64,000 nt of DNA from Iodobacter fluviatilis (GTDB lineage Bacteria; Pseudomonadota; Gammaproteobacteria; Burkholderiales; Chitinibacteraceae), in contig NZ_CP025781.1 in the NCBI RefSeq assembly GCF_004194535.1, forward strand, positions 682,001 to 746,000. The letters run 5' to 3'. Shown here in pieces: positions 49,410 to 59,593 of this stretch (position 1 is its first letter; every line of letters begins with the position of its first letter). Both the position numbers and the translations under genes were made by a program. Below the pieces are notes generated by a model. That model was given only the letters and a program-made list of their open reading frames with translations, had not been told where the DNA came from and ran no database searches.

Positions 49410-50981
49410 CTAGCCAACGATCAACGGGTCAGTGCTCTGCTGTGCAATAACCGTATCTTTGTGTAAATAAATCTCTCGGGGATCATACAGAGCGCAAGGC
49501 CAGCCAGAAAAGTGAGCGACTGAATCATGGATATACTGCGTCAAGAACGCCTCTGTTGACTCAGGCAGCGCCTCCTTATTATCCCAAGCGGCCAGAATAA
49601 ACTGCTCATACTCGGTCTGAGGCCGAGGAACCCTGTTTTTTCCAACGCCATCATAAGGGGCACGCATAAATTCAATCCGATTCACTAAGCGCTTTTGCTC
49701 TGAAATCAGCTGCTTCCCCTGTGTGGTTACATCTTCGGACGCTTTGTCTTTCCATTGCTTATCATCGTGCTGAAACTGAGGGCGGTATTCCGGCGCGGCC
49801 AAACACGCATCGCAATCCGCTGTGGCTCGCAGCCCCGCCAGTAAAGCACTGGCATCACCGCGCCGCGCCAGCATACTTCGCCAATGGATAAAGGGAGTAC
49901 GATGTGCGCGAATTTGCGCTACTAAATCACCACCGGATTGAGGTAAATATTCGAGATATTTAGTGTATGCAGCAATTCCCGAAAGACTTTGTAATTCAAA
50001 CTCTTTCTGCACTGGTTTATCTGGTAGATTATTTATCGGAAACAACATCACCCCCGCCTTAAGGGCCTCCAAATACATTTCACGCAAGGGGATCTTAGCC
50101 AGATCATTACTGCGTCCTTGCTGGTTTGGATAATACCCGCCGCCCACATCAGAGTGCACACCAGGATAAATCACTTCCCTGCTATTGGGCGGATACACCC
50201 CAGCAAAAGCAATGGAGTCTAAAGGAAAAGCACTTCTAAGCTCATGCGCCGCCACTAAATGCACGCATCGCTTTACCTGTGGTGGAATACGCAAATCATT
50301 TGCCCAGTACTTATGCAGCCCTGGGCCGCCCACGGAGGCAACCGTATCAAACAAGCCCAAAAAATTAAGTGTAAAGGGGGCTTTCTTTCCAAAGTGCGAC
50401 CTCCAAAGCACCCCTCCCTCTGCGTTGATTTCACATTGCTCATCCAGCAAGCGGCGCACAAAGGCCCGAGCCTGCGTCGCCCCACGGGAGAAACCAAATA
50501 CATCCACCTGAATATCCCGAATATGCTTTATAGCCCCATCACCATACTCAACATCTAAAACCTTTTTAACGGACAGCAGGGCATGCAATAAGCGCATTTC
50601 TCCGCCACTACCAAAGGCCAAGCCCAATACGCCGCCTTTGTCTTCTCCTACGTCCATAAACTCAGACTTAAACGGGGTGCCCACACCAGGGATATAAATT
50701 CGAAAACATTCCCGATCATCCTTCCTACTCTTTGCAGCAAGAAATAATCGGGCCACATTACTGATAGCTTGTTTCTCTACCGGCTTTGCCTGCTCCAGAT
50801 AAAGGTTATTGCCCGTACCATCGAAATAAATACTAATTTTGGGGTATAAACGACACTGAATCCGCTCTATAGGGGTACTCCAATTACATTCTTTTGCAAC
50901 GCGCGCAAAAGCTGCCTCCCGGGTTGCAGCCAATAGCGAGGAATCTTCAATAAAAGCACCCGACTGACTTAGACTCATCAT
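49410..50981 (-). CDS. DUF2235 phospholipase, Tle1-type T6SS effector
   Basis: 523 residues. The DUF2235 alpha/beta-hydrolase core starts with KISIYFDGTGNN (residues 48-59), contains the nucleophile elbow VFGFSRGATQAR with Ser165 in GFSRG, and LGLFDTVASVGGPG. GVHSDVGGGYYP (275-284) carries a further conserved aspartate. Tle1 effectors use this domain to destroy phospholipids of rival bacteria after delivery by a type VI secretion system. No signal peptide is present, as expected. The two upstream DUF3304 lipoproteins would protect the producer in the periplasm. No VgrG, Hcp or T6SS structural gene is in the window. Confidence 0.85.
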   Translation of the reverse strand: MMSLSQSGAFIEDSSLLAATREAAFARVAKECNWSTPIERIQCRLYPKISIYFDGTGNNLYLEQAKPVEKQAISNVARLFLAAKSRKDDRECFRIYIPGVGTPFKSEFMDVGEDKGGVLGLAFGSGGEMRLLHALLSVKKVLDVEYGDGAIKHIRDIQVDVFGFSRGATQARAFVRRLLDEQCEINAEGGVLWRSHFGKKAPFTLNFLGLFDTVASVGGPGLHKYWANDLRIPPQVKRCVHLVAAHELRSAFPLDSIAFAGVYPPNSREVIYPGVHSDVGGGYYPNQQGRSNDLAKIPLREMYLEALKAGVMLFPINNLPDKPVQKEFELQSLSGIAAYTKYLEYLPQSGGDLVAQIRAHRTPFIHWRSMLARRGDASALLAGLRATADCDACLAAPEYRPQFQHDDKQWKDKASEDVTTQGKQLISEQKRLVNRIEFMRAPYDGVGKNRVPRPQTEYEQFILAAWDNKEALPESTEAFLTQYIHDSVAHFSGWPCALYDPREIYLHKDTVIAQQSTDPLIVG

Positions 50982-51003
50982 TAATCCTTATTTAAATCTA
51001 CGA

Positions 51004-51516
51004 TTAGAAAACGCCACAATCAAAACGGACCGAATACTGCAATTCAACCGTGTTTAAATCTTTAAAAATGACACATAAATTGCCTTCATCTTTAAACATA
51101 TCAGAACTGGCAATCGGCATCCTTGGCGGCAAATTCACCATCGCCACATGGTCTTCTTTCGGAGTTGTGATTTTACCCTCTGTACGAATACCCTCTTTGT
51201 TATAAAAAGAAGGCTCGCCTAGTGCACTAAAAGTCCACATTACTTTTACGGGCTTACGCCAGTCAGTCACGTTGTAACAACAAACAATCCCTCCCCCGCC
51301 AGGACCTTTAGCATCACCGGCCCCCGCATTAGCCGCCCAATTTGTGCCCACAAAAGCCTGTGAAATAGGCCGATGGTTATGATTAACCAGAATCATATTT
51401 AAAGCCTTTCCACCACTGCCGGTAAACGGCTGGTCCGAGCCATCCGCCAAATTGGCACACCCTGCCAGCAAGCCCATCAATACGGCCATCAAGAGCCAAT
51501 AAAATCTTTTCATCAA
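51004..51516 (-). CDS. DUF3304 lipoprotein, probable Tle1 immunity protein
   Basis: A 170-residue lipoprotein with signal MKRFYWLLMAVLMGLLAGC (lipobox LAGC, cysteine near residue 20). The mature part carries GGKALNMILVNHNHRPISQAFVG, a glycine-rich loop (GPGGGGIVCCYNVTDW), VNLPPRMP and a final cysteine in RFDCGVF, the DUF3304 pattern. DUF3304 proteins are usually found next to Tle1-type effectors and bind them in the periplasm. The gene lies 22 bases upstream of the effector on the same strand. It is a close duplicate of the next lipoprotein, with ~90% identity in the last 60 residues. Confidence 0.85.
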   Translation of the reverse strand: MMKRFYWLLMAVLMGLLAGCANLADGSDQPFTGSGGKALNMILVNHNHRPISQAFVGTNWAANAGAGDAKGPGGGGIVCCYNVTDWRKPVKVMWTFSALGEPSFYNKEGIRTEGKITTPKEDHVAMVNLPPRMPIASSDMFKDEGNLCVIFKDLNTVELQYSVRFDCGVF

Positions 51517-51541
51517 TAATTTTCCTTATTTAAAGCTACGA

Positions 51542-52050
51542 TTAGAAAACGCCACAATCAAAACTGACCGAATACTGTAATTCAACCGTGTTTAAATCTT
51601 TAAAAATGACACATAAATTACCTTCATCTTTAAACATATCAGAACTGGCAATCGGCATCCTTGGCGGCAAATTCACCATCAATACATGGTCCTCTTTAGG
51701 GATTAAAACTTTGCCAGGGGTATATGAGCCATCCGGATGATCAATACTTTGTTCACGTACTGCACTAAAAGTCCACATCACTTTTACGGGCTTACGCCAG
51801 TCAGTCACGTTGTAACAACAAACAATCCCCCCCCGTCAGGACCTTTAGCATCACCAGCCCCCGCATTAGCCGCCCAGTTTGTGCCCACAAAAACCTGCGA
51901 AATAGGCCGATTGGTATGATTAACCAGAATCATATTTAAAGCCTTTCCACCACTGCCGGTAAACGGCTGGTCAGAGCCATCCGCCAAATTGGCACACCCT
52001 GCCAGCAGCGTCATTAGTACGGTGATCAACACCACATTCAGTATTTTCAT
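51542..52050 (-). pseudogene. DUF3304 lipoprotein paralogue, frameshifted at a G/C 8-mer
   Basis: The signal and first part (51805-52050: MKILNVVLITVLMTLLAGC to GAGDAKGPDGGG) and the second part (51542-51808: TDWRKPVKVMWTFSAVREQ to VSFDCGVF) are in different frames. The break is exactly at C8 (51827-51834; G8 on the coding strand). One more base, G9, restores GGGIVCCYNVTDW as in the intact paralogue. If real, slippage at this tract would switch a second immunity protein on and off. It would be the first gene of the operon leading to the Tle1-like effector. Confidence 0.85.
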
Positions 52051-52236
52051 AAATCGCCTCTCATTCCGTTAAAAGCATCCATAGAACTGATAAATATTCC
52101 ATATGAATTTATTAATTCAATGGCATTAGTCTTGCTCTATTTTTGTCTGACTATATCAGCAAGTAGGTAAAACAGAGGCACGGCAAATACCCTGATATTT
52201 CTCTCTCTTCTCTCCGCCTATATATTTAATATATTT

Positions 52237-52330
52237 AATAACTGGGGTCAGAACAAAATTAAATCCTACTATGCTTAATACTCTTAGAGCCAAAGAAAGT
52301 GGATTTAACTTTATTCTGACCCCAGTTATT
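52237..52330. repeat. Family 1 miniature element (complete, inverted orientation)
   Basis: 94 bases bounded by AATAACTGGGGTCAGA and TCTGACCCCAGTTATT. The interior TGCTTAATACTCTTAGAGCC is the inverse of the core in the other copies. The intron target is present but empty. Confidence 0.9.
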
Positions 52331-52510
52331 CGTTATGGCCTAGATATTATTTTAAGCTGCAGGCAAAAATGGCAGGGACAAGGGGGAGATCTGCTGGTGA
52401 TTCAAGCCTTAAAAGACAGCCGTTTTGCACTGCAGCAAGCGGCGCAGCTGACGCTGGTCGAGCAGATGGGCTTTTTAGTAGCAACCCAGATCCAAGCGGC
52501 TGCTCATTGA
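52331..52510 (+). pseudogene. C-terminal fragment of an unrecognised gene
   Basis: An open frame runs from the end of the family-1 element to TGA at 52508-52510, encoding IRYGLDIILSCRQKWQGQGG and then LLVIQALKDSRFALQQAAQL. The composition is protein-like, with higher GC than the element, but no start codon except inside the element. I take it as the remainder of a gene cut by the insertion. No family is recognised. Confidence 0.4.
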
Positions 52511-52571
52511 GCGTATTTCATATCACCCAGTCGGGACAACTGAAGCCGAAGGCGCTCAACCATCGGCCTGT

Positions 52572-53477
52572 TTACGCCAATTTGGATAAACTACTCCAAA
52601 GGTGAGCGCCAACTAATGCGCGAAAAGGAGAGAATTCTTCCAGCCAAATCTTGGCGTCTTTTTCATTGATTTTTTCTGTTTGGCCGAGCAGCATTTGTAA
52701 TGCTTTGCGCACCGCAACATCACCGTGCAGCGAGCCATCCAGCCAGCCAAATCCACGCAGCATGGTGTAGTTCACCGTCCATGGCCCAATGCCGCGAATC
52801 GCCTCAAGTGCGGCTCTGGCTTCTTCTACCGGTAGCTTTTGCACCCAAGCATCCAACGGCAATTGCTTTTGCTCCACCAATTCGACCAACGTTGCCAGTG
52901 TTTGGGCTTTACTTAAAGAGAAACCAGCTTGGCGCAAGGTTTGCTCACTCAGACCCGCAATCTGGCTAGCTTCGGGCGAACAAAATAGGCCGCCCGAATG
53001 GCGTATATCTGCGGCCAAAATTAATCTGCGCCGAATGGATACCGCTGCCCCCACGCTAATCTGCTGGCCAGTAATCGCCCACGTTAAGGCCTCAAAAGGC
53101 GTCGCCGTTAATGGCACGCGCAGCCCTGCTTGCTGGCTGATTAAAGCACCGAGCAGTGGATGATCTCGATACTGCGCCTCGAATACCTCAATATCTTGAG
53201 TAAGCCCAAGCATGCGATACGCCATCGCATCAAACGCAGCCTGACTATCGCCATCATCTGCCGCCCCATCTATCAGCAGTTGCACCTCAGCCTGCTCAGG
53301 CTGAAAAAAAACAGACAAACAAGCCGCTTGCCCACGCCAAACCATCCCTTTTTGCAGTGTGTTTGCAGTAATCCGCTCAGAAACGGCCTGCGGATCGCGG
53401 CCATGAAAAGCCAGAATATCGCCAGCACGAAAGGTGGCGGTAAGAGGAATAGAGCAAGAAAGTAACTGGTTCATCAA
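52572..53477 (-). CDS. alkA: DNA-3-methyladenine glycosylase II
   Basis: 301 residues. The N-terminal AlkA-specific domain (~1-115) is followed by the HhH-GPD glycosylase domain: FEALTWAITGQQISVGAAVSIRRRL, and the helix-hairpin-helix LEAIRGIGPWTVNYTMLRGFGWLDGSLHGDVAVRKAL with the catalytic aspartate in HGDVAV. AlkA removes alkylated bases such as 3-methyladenine from DNA, the first step of base excision repair. It ends the ada-alkB-alkA group on the minus strand, 7 bases after the alkB stop, so it should be induced by methylated Ada. An N-terminal MM gives a choice of start one codon apart. Confidence 0.92.
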   Translation of the reverse strand: MMNQLLSCSIPLTATFRAGDILAFHGRDPQAVSERITANTLQKGMVWRGQAACLSVFFQPEQAEVQLLIDGAADDGDSQAAFDAMAYRMLGLTQDIEVFEAQYRDHPLLGALISQQAGLRVPLTATPFEALTWAITGQQISVGAAVSIRRRLILAADIRHSGGLFCSPEASQIAGLSEQTLRQAGFSLSKAQTLATLVELVEQKQLPLDAWVQKLPVEEARAALEAIRGIGPWTVNYTMLRGFGWLDGSLHGDVAVRKALQMLLGQTEKINEKDAKIWLEEFSPFRALVGAHLWSSLSKLA

Positions 53478-53484
53478 AAAATCA

Positions 53485-54138
53485 CTACGCCGCTTGGCGA
53501 AAGGTTAGATTAATACGGCAAGCACCCAGCTCTGCATGGCTGTCCTGCTTTAAGGCTAATACGCCATGGTAACGCAACCGCGCTGGGCCGCCCCAAACCA
53601 ACACATCCCCATGACTTAATCCTATTCTTTGGCTGGGATGATTGCGCTGTAATCCACCCAATAAAAAAATAGCTGGCAAGCCAAGGGAAATCGACACAAT
53701 GGGCGCGCTAAAATCGGCTTCGTCTTTATCCTGATGCATGGATAATTTTGTACCTGGCGCATAGCGATTGATTAAACAAACATCCGGTAAAAAATCTGCA
53801 AAACCCGCCTCCAGCGCAGCGCTGCGCGCAAGCGCTAAAAATACCTCTGGCATGGCTGGCCAAGCGTGATTATTGAGCGGATCACGCGCCGCATAGCGAT
53901 AACCTTGCGAATCGGCAATCCAGCCCAAAGCGCCGCAATTGCTCATCGCCACCGACATCCGATAGCCGCCTGGCGTGCTCATTTGCCGAAAAGGCGAAGC
54001 TTGCGTGATCTGCGCCACGGCCAGCAGCAAACTTGCCGTTTGCTCCCGCGCAAAGCCCCGTAGCAACACCACCCCTGCCGCTAAGTCTTCTCTTTGCGGC
54101 AGGCCATCATCAAAATCAGCGAATAAATCATTCATCAT
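53485..54138 (-). CDS. alkB: Alpha-ketoglutarate-dependent DNA dealkylase
   Basis: 217 residues from the ATG at 54138 (MMNDLFADFDDG). The frame is open upstream to 54270, but that part overlaps ada and has no AlkB similarity. AlkB oxidatively removes methyl groups from N1-methyladenine and N3-methylcytosine. The iron-binding HxD is in KLSMHQDKDEADFSAPIVSISLG, the distal histidine in RLRYHGVLAL, and the substrate-side INLTFR near the end supplies the 2-oxoglutarate-binding arginine. N-terminal GGYRMSVAMSNCGALGW is typical. It is placed between ada and alkA in an alkylation-repair operon. Confidence 0.93.
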   Translation of the reverse strand: MMNDLFADFDDGLPQREDLAAGVVLLRGFAREQTASLLLAVAQITQASPFRQMSTPGGYRMSVAMSNCGALGWIADSQGYRYAARDPLNNHAWPAMPEVFLALARSAALEAGFADFLPDVCLINRYAPGTKLSMHQDKDEADFSAPIVSISLGLPAIFLLGGLQRNHPSQRIGLSHGDVLVWGGPARLRYHGVLALKQDSHAELGACRINLTFRQAA

Positions 54139-54166
54139 TGTTTTTATTGAGCCCTCATTGTTTTGC

Positions 54167-55258
54167 TTACTTGGGCCGAGGGGTGTTTTGCTCAAGGAGC
54201 CCAGCCTCCCGCTCCAGCAAAGTGCGTTTACGCTCAATTCCCCAGCGATAACCCGATAGGCCACCATCATTGCGCACTACGCGGTGGCAAGGAATCGCTA
54301 CCGCCAGTGCATTAGCTGCGCAGGCCCCTGCCACGGCGCGAGCAGACTTTGGCGCGCCAATGCGCTGTGCAATCTCGCTATAGCTGGCGGTAAACCCCGC
54401 AGGAATATCCAGCAGCGCCTGCCAAACTCGCTGCTGAAAGGCCGTACCCCGCACGTCCAGCGGCAGATCAAGGCCGTACTGCGGCATTTCAACAAAACCC
54501 ACCACCTGCGCCACCTGCGACTCAAAATCTGCATCGCCGCCCATCAGCTCTGCATTCAAAAACCTATCCTGCAAATCAAGCAGCAAAGCTTGCGGATCGT
54601 CCCCCAGCAAGATGGCGCACACGCCGCGCTCGCTCGCCGCCACCAAGATAGCCCCCAGTGAGCATTCGCCCACGGCAAAGCGAATCTGTGTATTGCTACC
54701 GCCTGCTCGAAAATTTTTAGGCGTCATGCCCAATAGCTGGTTTGCGCCCTCGTAAAAACGCCCATTAGAGTTATACCCAGCGGCATAAATCGCCTCCGTC
54801 ACACTAGCACTGCTGGCTAAATGTGCGCGCACTTTTTGACCACGATGCGCCGCCGCATAAGCCTTGGGGGTGACACCGGTTTCCGCTTTAAATATTCGAT
54901 GCAAGTGAGCGGGGCTGAGCTGTGCAAATTGCGCCAGCTGCGCCAAGCTGGGCGGCGTGTCAGCCATTTCGATTTGCCTGCACATTTGTGCAATCAGCTT
55001 GGTATGCGGCTCAGCCTTGGCCTGATCGGGCTTGCAGCGCTTACAAGCCCTAAACCCTGCCTGTTCAGCAGCTTGGCCGCTGCTAAAAAAACGCACGTTT
55101 TCTGGCCGAGGCAAACGCGCACCGCAAGAGGGGCGGCAATACACCCCTGTGGTAAGCACAGCGTAATAAAAACCACCCTCCGCTTGAGCATCACGCGCAA
55201 TAAGCACCGCCCAGCGTGGGTCACTTAGCGTTTCTGCTGCTTGTTTTTGCTTAGACAT
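54167..55258 (-). CDS. ada: Ada bifunctional methyltransferase and transcriptional activator
   Basis: 363 residues from ATG 55258 (MSKQKQAAETLSDPRW); the upstream open frame to 55327 has no Ada similarity. The N-terminal zinc domain has C41, C45, C72 and C75, the positions of E. coli C38, C42, C69 and C72; C41 is in VYCRPSCGARLP. An AraC-type DNA-binding domain follows (LSPAHLHRIFKAETGVTPKAYAAAHR). The C-terminal O6-methylguanine methyltransferase has the acceptor C324 in IPCHRVVRNDG. Methylation of C41 by phosphotriesters turns Ada into an activator of ada, alkB and alkA. A loose Ada-box match AATTCAAAAGCAAG lies upstream at ~55339-55352, on the minus strand. Confidence 0.93.
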   Translation of the reverse strand: MSKQKQAAETLSDPRWAVLIARDAQAEGGFYYAVLTTGVYCRPSCGARLPRPENVRFFSSGQAAEQAGFRACKRCKPDQAKAEPHTKLIAQMCRQIEMADTPPSLAQLAQFAQLSPAHLHRIFKAETGVTPKAYAAAHRGQKVRAHLASSASVTEAIYAAGYNSNGRFYEGANQLLGMTPKNFRAGGSNTQIRFAVGECSLGAILVAASERGVCAILLGDDPQALLLDLQDRFLNAELMGGDADFESQVAQVVGFVEMPQYGLDLPLDVRGTAFQQRVWQALLDIPAGFTASYSEIAQRIGAPKSARAVAGACAANALAVAIPCHRVVRNDGGLSGYRWGIERKRTLLEREAGLLEQNTPRPK

Positions 55259-55578
55259 GGCGGCCTCAAAAAACGATGTTTTAAATAAGATAAGCCACAC
55301 TTTAAACAACAGCCCGCAGCAATACACTCCGAGTCTTGCTTTTGAATTCGCGAACTGATGCTACACAGCAAAGGCCCTTTTAGCGCTACAGAGCCAGCCC
55401 ACAGCGAGGGGATGAACTGGCATATCATTACAAAACTCTATATCTAACTTTCTTATTTATTTCTAAATCTTGTTGTTTTTTTATAAAAAACTTATTTAAC
55501 ACCATGACTTTGCTTATATTTCCTGCATTTTTTCTAAAAAAAGCCATACTAAAAGTCTGATTTTTAGCCTGCCGTATC
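55259..55578. other. Divergent promoter region between ada and the HD-GYP gene
   Basis: About 320 bases. It contains the ada promoter on the minus strand and, in the AT-rich right half, that of the HD-GYP operon. No other feature is supported. Confidence 0.5.
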
Positions 55579-56841
55579 ATGCCAATAGATAAACTTGTCC
55601 ATTTTATTTACGCTGAGCAATTGCAAGTGGGTCTGTATATCCATTTAGATTTACCGTGGAATGAACATCCGTTTACCTTTGGCAGTTTTAAAATTAAGTC
55701 AGGTGAACAAATTGAAATGATTAAGCAGCTAGGAGTGCAGCAGATTCGTTACTCTCCCACCAAAAGCGATATCCAACCCATTGCAATCAAAGAGGCCGTG
55801 ATTGAAACACCTGCTGCTCAGCCTGATCCCGATTTGCGAGTCAGGCTAGAAGCTAAGCAGAGTAAATTGCAGCAGTTTGAATACAATAATGCGTTGCGCA
55901 GCGAATGCGCCAAAGCCTTTGCTGCAACGGCTCAAGCCGTGCGTAATATTGATAAGCAACTCCATAGCCGCCCCAAGGAAACCCTAGCTGGAGCAGAAAG
56001 GCTGGTGGGGCAAATGCTGGATACACTGCTGGTAGATAACGACATCATCATTCACCTGATGAATGACAAAACCAAAGGTGAGGAGCTGTATTTCCACTCT
56101 TTGAATGTCGTGGTTATATCCTTAATTTTGGCTCGAGATATGCAGCTGCAGAAACAAGATATTCGCACTTTAGGTCTGGCCGCTTTGTTTCATGATATTG
56201 GCAAAGCGCAAATTCCAGACCGTATCCTGATGAAATCTGGCCCACTCAGCGCAGCTGAAGAAAAAGTGTATCAACAGCACAGCCAATGGAGCGTGAATGC
56301 GGCTAAAACTGCGGGGCTACCACCAGAGGTATTACGCCTGATCGCCCAGCACCACGAGATGTGTGATGGCAGTGGCTACCCTAAGGGATTAAAACACGAT
56401 GAAATTGATCCACTGGCACGAATTTTAGCGCTGGTTAATTGCTACGATAGTTACTGCAATCGCCTTAATCCTGCTGAATCGCTAACGCCGCATGAAGCGC
56501 TTTCACAGATCTATACACAGCAAAAAGCAAGCTTTGATCCGGTGCCATTAAATTTACTGATCAGAGCAATGGGCATATATCCACCTGGGTCTTTGGTGCT
56601 ACTTTCCAATGATTGCTATGCGCTGGTAATGGCAGTGAACACCACCAAGCCTTTAAAACCGTTGATTCAAGTATACAACCCCAATACGCAAGACCAAGGC
56701 ACCGTACTCATTAACCTAGAATACGAAACACAGCTCAATATCTGTAAATCGATCAAACTGGCCCAGCTACCCAAGGCAGCGGCGGTTTATCTTAGCCCCG
56801 GCAAGCACATCAGTTATTACTTTAATGCGAGTGCGCAGTGA
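55579..56841 (+). CDS. HD-GYP cyclic-di-GMP phosphodiesterase with DUF3391
   Basis: 420 residues, soluble. The N-terminal ~110 residues form a DUF3391 domain (VHFIYAEQLQVGLYIHLDLPWNEHPF). The HD-GYP domain has FHSLNVVVISLILARDM, LFHDIGKAQIPDRIL, the second histidine motif IAQHHEMCDGSGYPKGL with the GYP signature, and ILALVNCYDSYCNRL. Spacing between HD and HHE is normal, unlike in the protein at 28796. It would hydrolyse c-di-GMP. The stop overlaps the GTG start of the hybrid histidine kinase, so the two probably work in one signalling pathway. A C-terminal segment (NLEYETQLNICKSIKLAQLP) is outside the domain. Confidence 0.9.
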   Translation: MPIDKLVHFIYAEQLQVGLYIHLDLPWNEHPFTFGSFKIKSGEQIEMIKQLGVQQIRYSPTKSDIQPIAIKEAVIETPAAQPDPDLRVRLEAKQSKLQQFEYNNALRSECAKAFAATAQAVRNIDKQLHSRPKETLAGAERLVGQMLDTLLVDNDIIIHLMNDKTKGEELYFHSLNVVVISLILARDMQLQKQDIRTLGLAALFHDIGKAQIPDRILMKSGPLSAAEEKVYQQHSQWSVNAAKTAGLPPEVLRLIAQHHEMCDGSGYPKGLKHDEIDPLARILALVNCYDSYCNRLNPAESLTPHEALSQIYTQQKASFDPVPLNLLIRAMGIYPPGSLVLLSNDCYALVMAVNTTKPLKPLIQVYNPNTQDQGTVLINLEYETQLNICKSIKLAQLPKAAAVYLSPGKHISYYFNASAQ

Positions 56842-58709
56842 AACCCTATGCCCAAACCCTACTAGATGCCTGTGGCTATGCGGTGCTGGCCATCAACCCC
56901 AGCTCGGGGCTGATCGTTAGCAGTAATTTAGAATGCGAGCGTTTGCTTGGCTACTCAGCAGCCAGCCTGCTGGGGCGGCCTATTGCGGATATTGAGATTG
57001 GCTTACATGATTTGTTTTTTTGGGAAGAAGTACGCCAAAATTCGATCAGCTCAGTGCGGGCAGTGCAAAGCGAATACCGGCACAAAAACGGCTCTTGTAT
57101 CACGGTACAAAAAACCATACGTTGTTTTAATGATGATACAGGCCCGCTTTGCGTGATTTCTGTGCATGATGTGAGCGCCGCCAAGCGGCTGGAGGATGAA
57201 ACCGCCCGCAGCTCATCCTTACTGGCTGCCACGCTAGAATCCTCCCACGATGGCATTTTGGTCACCGATTTAGACGGGATAATCTGCAACTTTAACCAAC
57301 GCGTAAATATCATTTGGCAATGGCAAACCAATACCAATAGCAGTACGCTCTTTAACCATATGGCATCCCAATTACAAGACCCAGCGCATTTTTTACGCTG
57401 GCTAGAAACACTTTATCAAGACCCATATCACAATGGCCAGCTTGAGTGCTGGCTAAAGGATGGCCGCGTTTTTGAGCTAAACAGCCATCCCCAGCTGCTC
57501 AGGCAACAGGCCATTGGCAGGCTGATCACCATGCACGATATCAGCGCACTTAAAGCCACCGAAGAGCAATTACGTATTGCCCGTGACGAGGCCCAAGCCG
57601 CCAGCCGCGCTAAATCTGATTTTCTATCACATATGAGTCACGAGCTGCGCACGCCGCTTAATGCCATTTTAGGCTTTGCCCAGCTGCTAGAGGGTGAGCC
57701 AGACCCCACCGCACACGAGCTGGGCAACTATATTGCCAAGGCAGGCTGGCATTTGCTTGAGCTCATCAATGAAGTACTTGATCTGGCCAGTATTGAGGCC
57801 GGAAAAATGAAGCTACGCATCGAGCCCATTGATCTCACTGCCATCATTCAAGATTGCCTTGAGCTAACCCGCCAGCTCGCCATCGATAAACATGTGCATC
57901 TGGCCGAGCCCCATCTAAATACTGGGCGTTTTATTGCCCAAGTCGATGCACGGCGCTTAAAGCAAATGCTGCTGAATCTGATCTCTAATGCCATCAAATA
58001 CAACCGCCCCAATGGCCGTGTGGAAATCACCATTACCGCTGCAGATGAAACCCATTGGCGACTCATGGTTTCTGACACCGGCAACGGTATTTCAGAGAGC
58101 GATCAAGCCTTACTATTTCAGCCATTCAGCCGCGTGGGTAATCATTCCATAGAGATTGAAGGCACGGGCATCGGCCTCGCCTTTACCCGTAAACTGGCAC
58201 ACCTTATGAGTGGCGAAGTCAATATGGACAGCAGCCTAGGCAAGGGAAGCCGCTTCTGGATCGACCTGCCCTGCGCCACCTTACACTGCTCCACCACACT
58301 GGCTACCCCGCTCCCACTCAATAATAAAATTTTGCTTTATATCGAAGACGATATTTTATCGCAGCAATTGCTCGTCAAAATCATGGCACAGCACCGCCCA
58401 CAATATAAATTGATTCCAGCCAGCAACGCCGCCACCGGCCTCGCCCTCGCCCTGTCTGCCGAGCCTGATTTAATCTTGCTAGACATGCACCTACCCGATG
58501 CTTCTGGCGCTGCCGTACTGGAGCAATTACGCAAACAAAGCACAACTCGGCACATCCCAGTACTGGCGATTTCTGGTGATACAGGCTCCGACGAAATCTC
58601 CCATGCTAAGCGTGCAGGCTTTGATGGCTACCTCACAAAACCCATCAAACTAGATACCATCCTAGAGCATATTGACCGAATGCTCAGTGGAAAAACCGTA
58701 AAGTCATAG
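56838..58709 (+). CDS. PAS-containing hybrid sensor histidine kinase
   Basis: 623 residues with a GTG start overlapping the upstream stop by four bases. Two PAS-like domains (~15-115 and ~125-240) precede the HisKA dimerisation helix with the phosphoacceptor H268 in FLSHMSHELRTPLNAILGFAQLL. The HATPase domain has LLNLISNAIKYNRPNG (N box), VSDTGNGIS (G1) and EGTGIGLAF (G2). A receiver domain at ~498-615 has D549 in LILLDMHLPDASG and the late lysine in YLTKPIK. There is no transmembrane helix, so it senses a cytoplasmic signal. The output partner is not encoded here apart from the HD-GYP protein. Confidence 0.92.
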   Translation: MKPYAQTLLDACGYAVLAINPSSGLIVSSNLECERLLGYSAASLLGRPIADIEIGLHDLFFWEEVRQNSISSVRAVQSEYRHKNGSCITVQKTIRCFNDDTGPLCVISVHDVSAAKRLEDETARSSSLLAATLESSHDGILVTDLDGIICNFNQRVNIIWQWQTNTNSSTLFNHMASQLQDPAHFLRWLETLYQDPYHNGQLECWLKDGRVFELNSHPQLLRQQAIGRLITMHDISALKATEEQLRIARDEAQAASRAKSDFLSHMSHELRTPLNAILGFAQLLEGEPDPTAHELGNYIAKAGWHLLELINEVLDLASIEAGKMKLRIEPIDLTAIIQDCLELTRQLAIDKHVHLAEPHLNTGRFIAQVDARRLKQMLLNLISNAIKYNRPNGRVEITITAADETHWRLMVSDTGNGISESDQALLFQPFSRVGNHSIEIEGTGIGLAFTRKLAHLMSGEVNMDSSLGKGSRFWIDLPCATLHCSTTLATPLPLNNKILLYIEDDILSQQLLVKIMAQHRPQYKLIPASNAATGLALALSAEPDLILLDMHLPDASGAAVLEQLRKQSTTRHIPVLAISGDTGSDEISHAKRAGFDGYLTKPIKLDTILEHIDRMLSGKTVKS

Positions 58710-58787
58710 AGGGCAGTCCCCCCCTTTTTACAACTAGCAGCCTGGATGACATCCATGACTATAACCACCGAATCAAGCTGAAGTTAA

Positions 58788-58824
58788 AAGGGCTGAGCTC
58801 TGTGCAATACAGAACCCAGCCCTT
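58788..58824 (+). terminator. Probable terminator of the kinase operon
   Basis: AAGGGCTGAGCTCTGT pairs imperfectly with ACAGAACCCAGCCCTT. A short T-run follows (CTCGTTTTT, ~58830). It lies 78 bases after the kinase stop. Confidence 0.55.
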
Positions 58825-58905
58825 GAGCACCTCGTTTTTATACTGTCCAACTTATTGGGGTCAGTTCAAAATGCGGCTTTTTTTACAGCTTAAATGCAAT
58901 TTAAA

Positions 58906-59571
<666 letters not shown>

Positions 59572-59593
59572 CTAATGGTTGAAATATTTTTGA

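Noticed and set aside
52271-52510. ORF starting within the family-1 element
   Set aside because: The first part is element sequence that recurs elsewhere; only the part after 52331 might be gene-derived.
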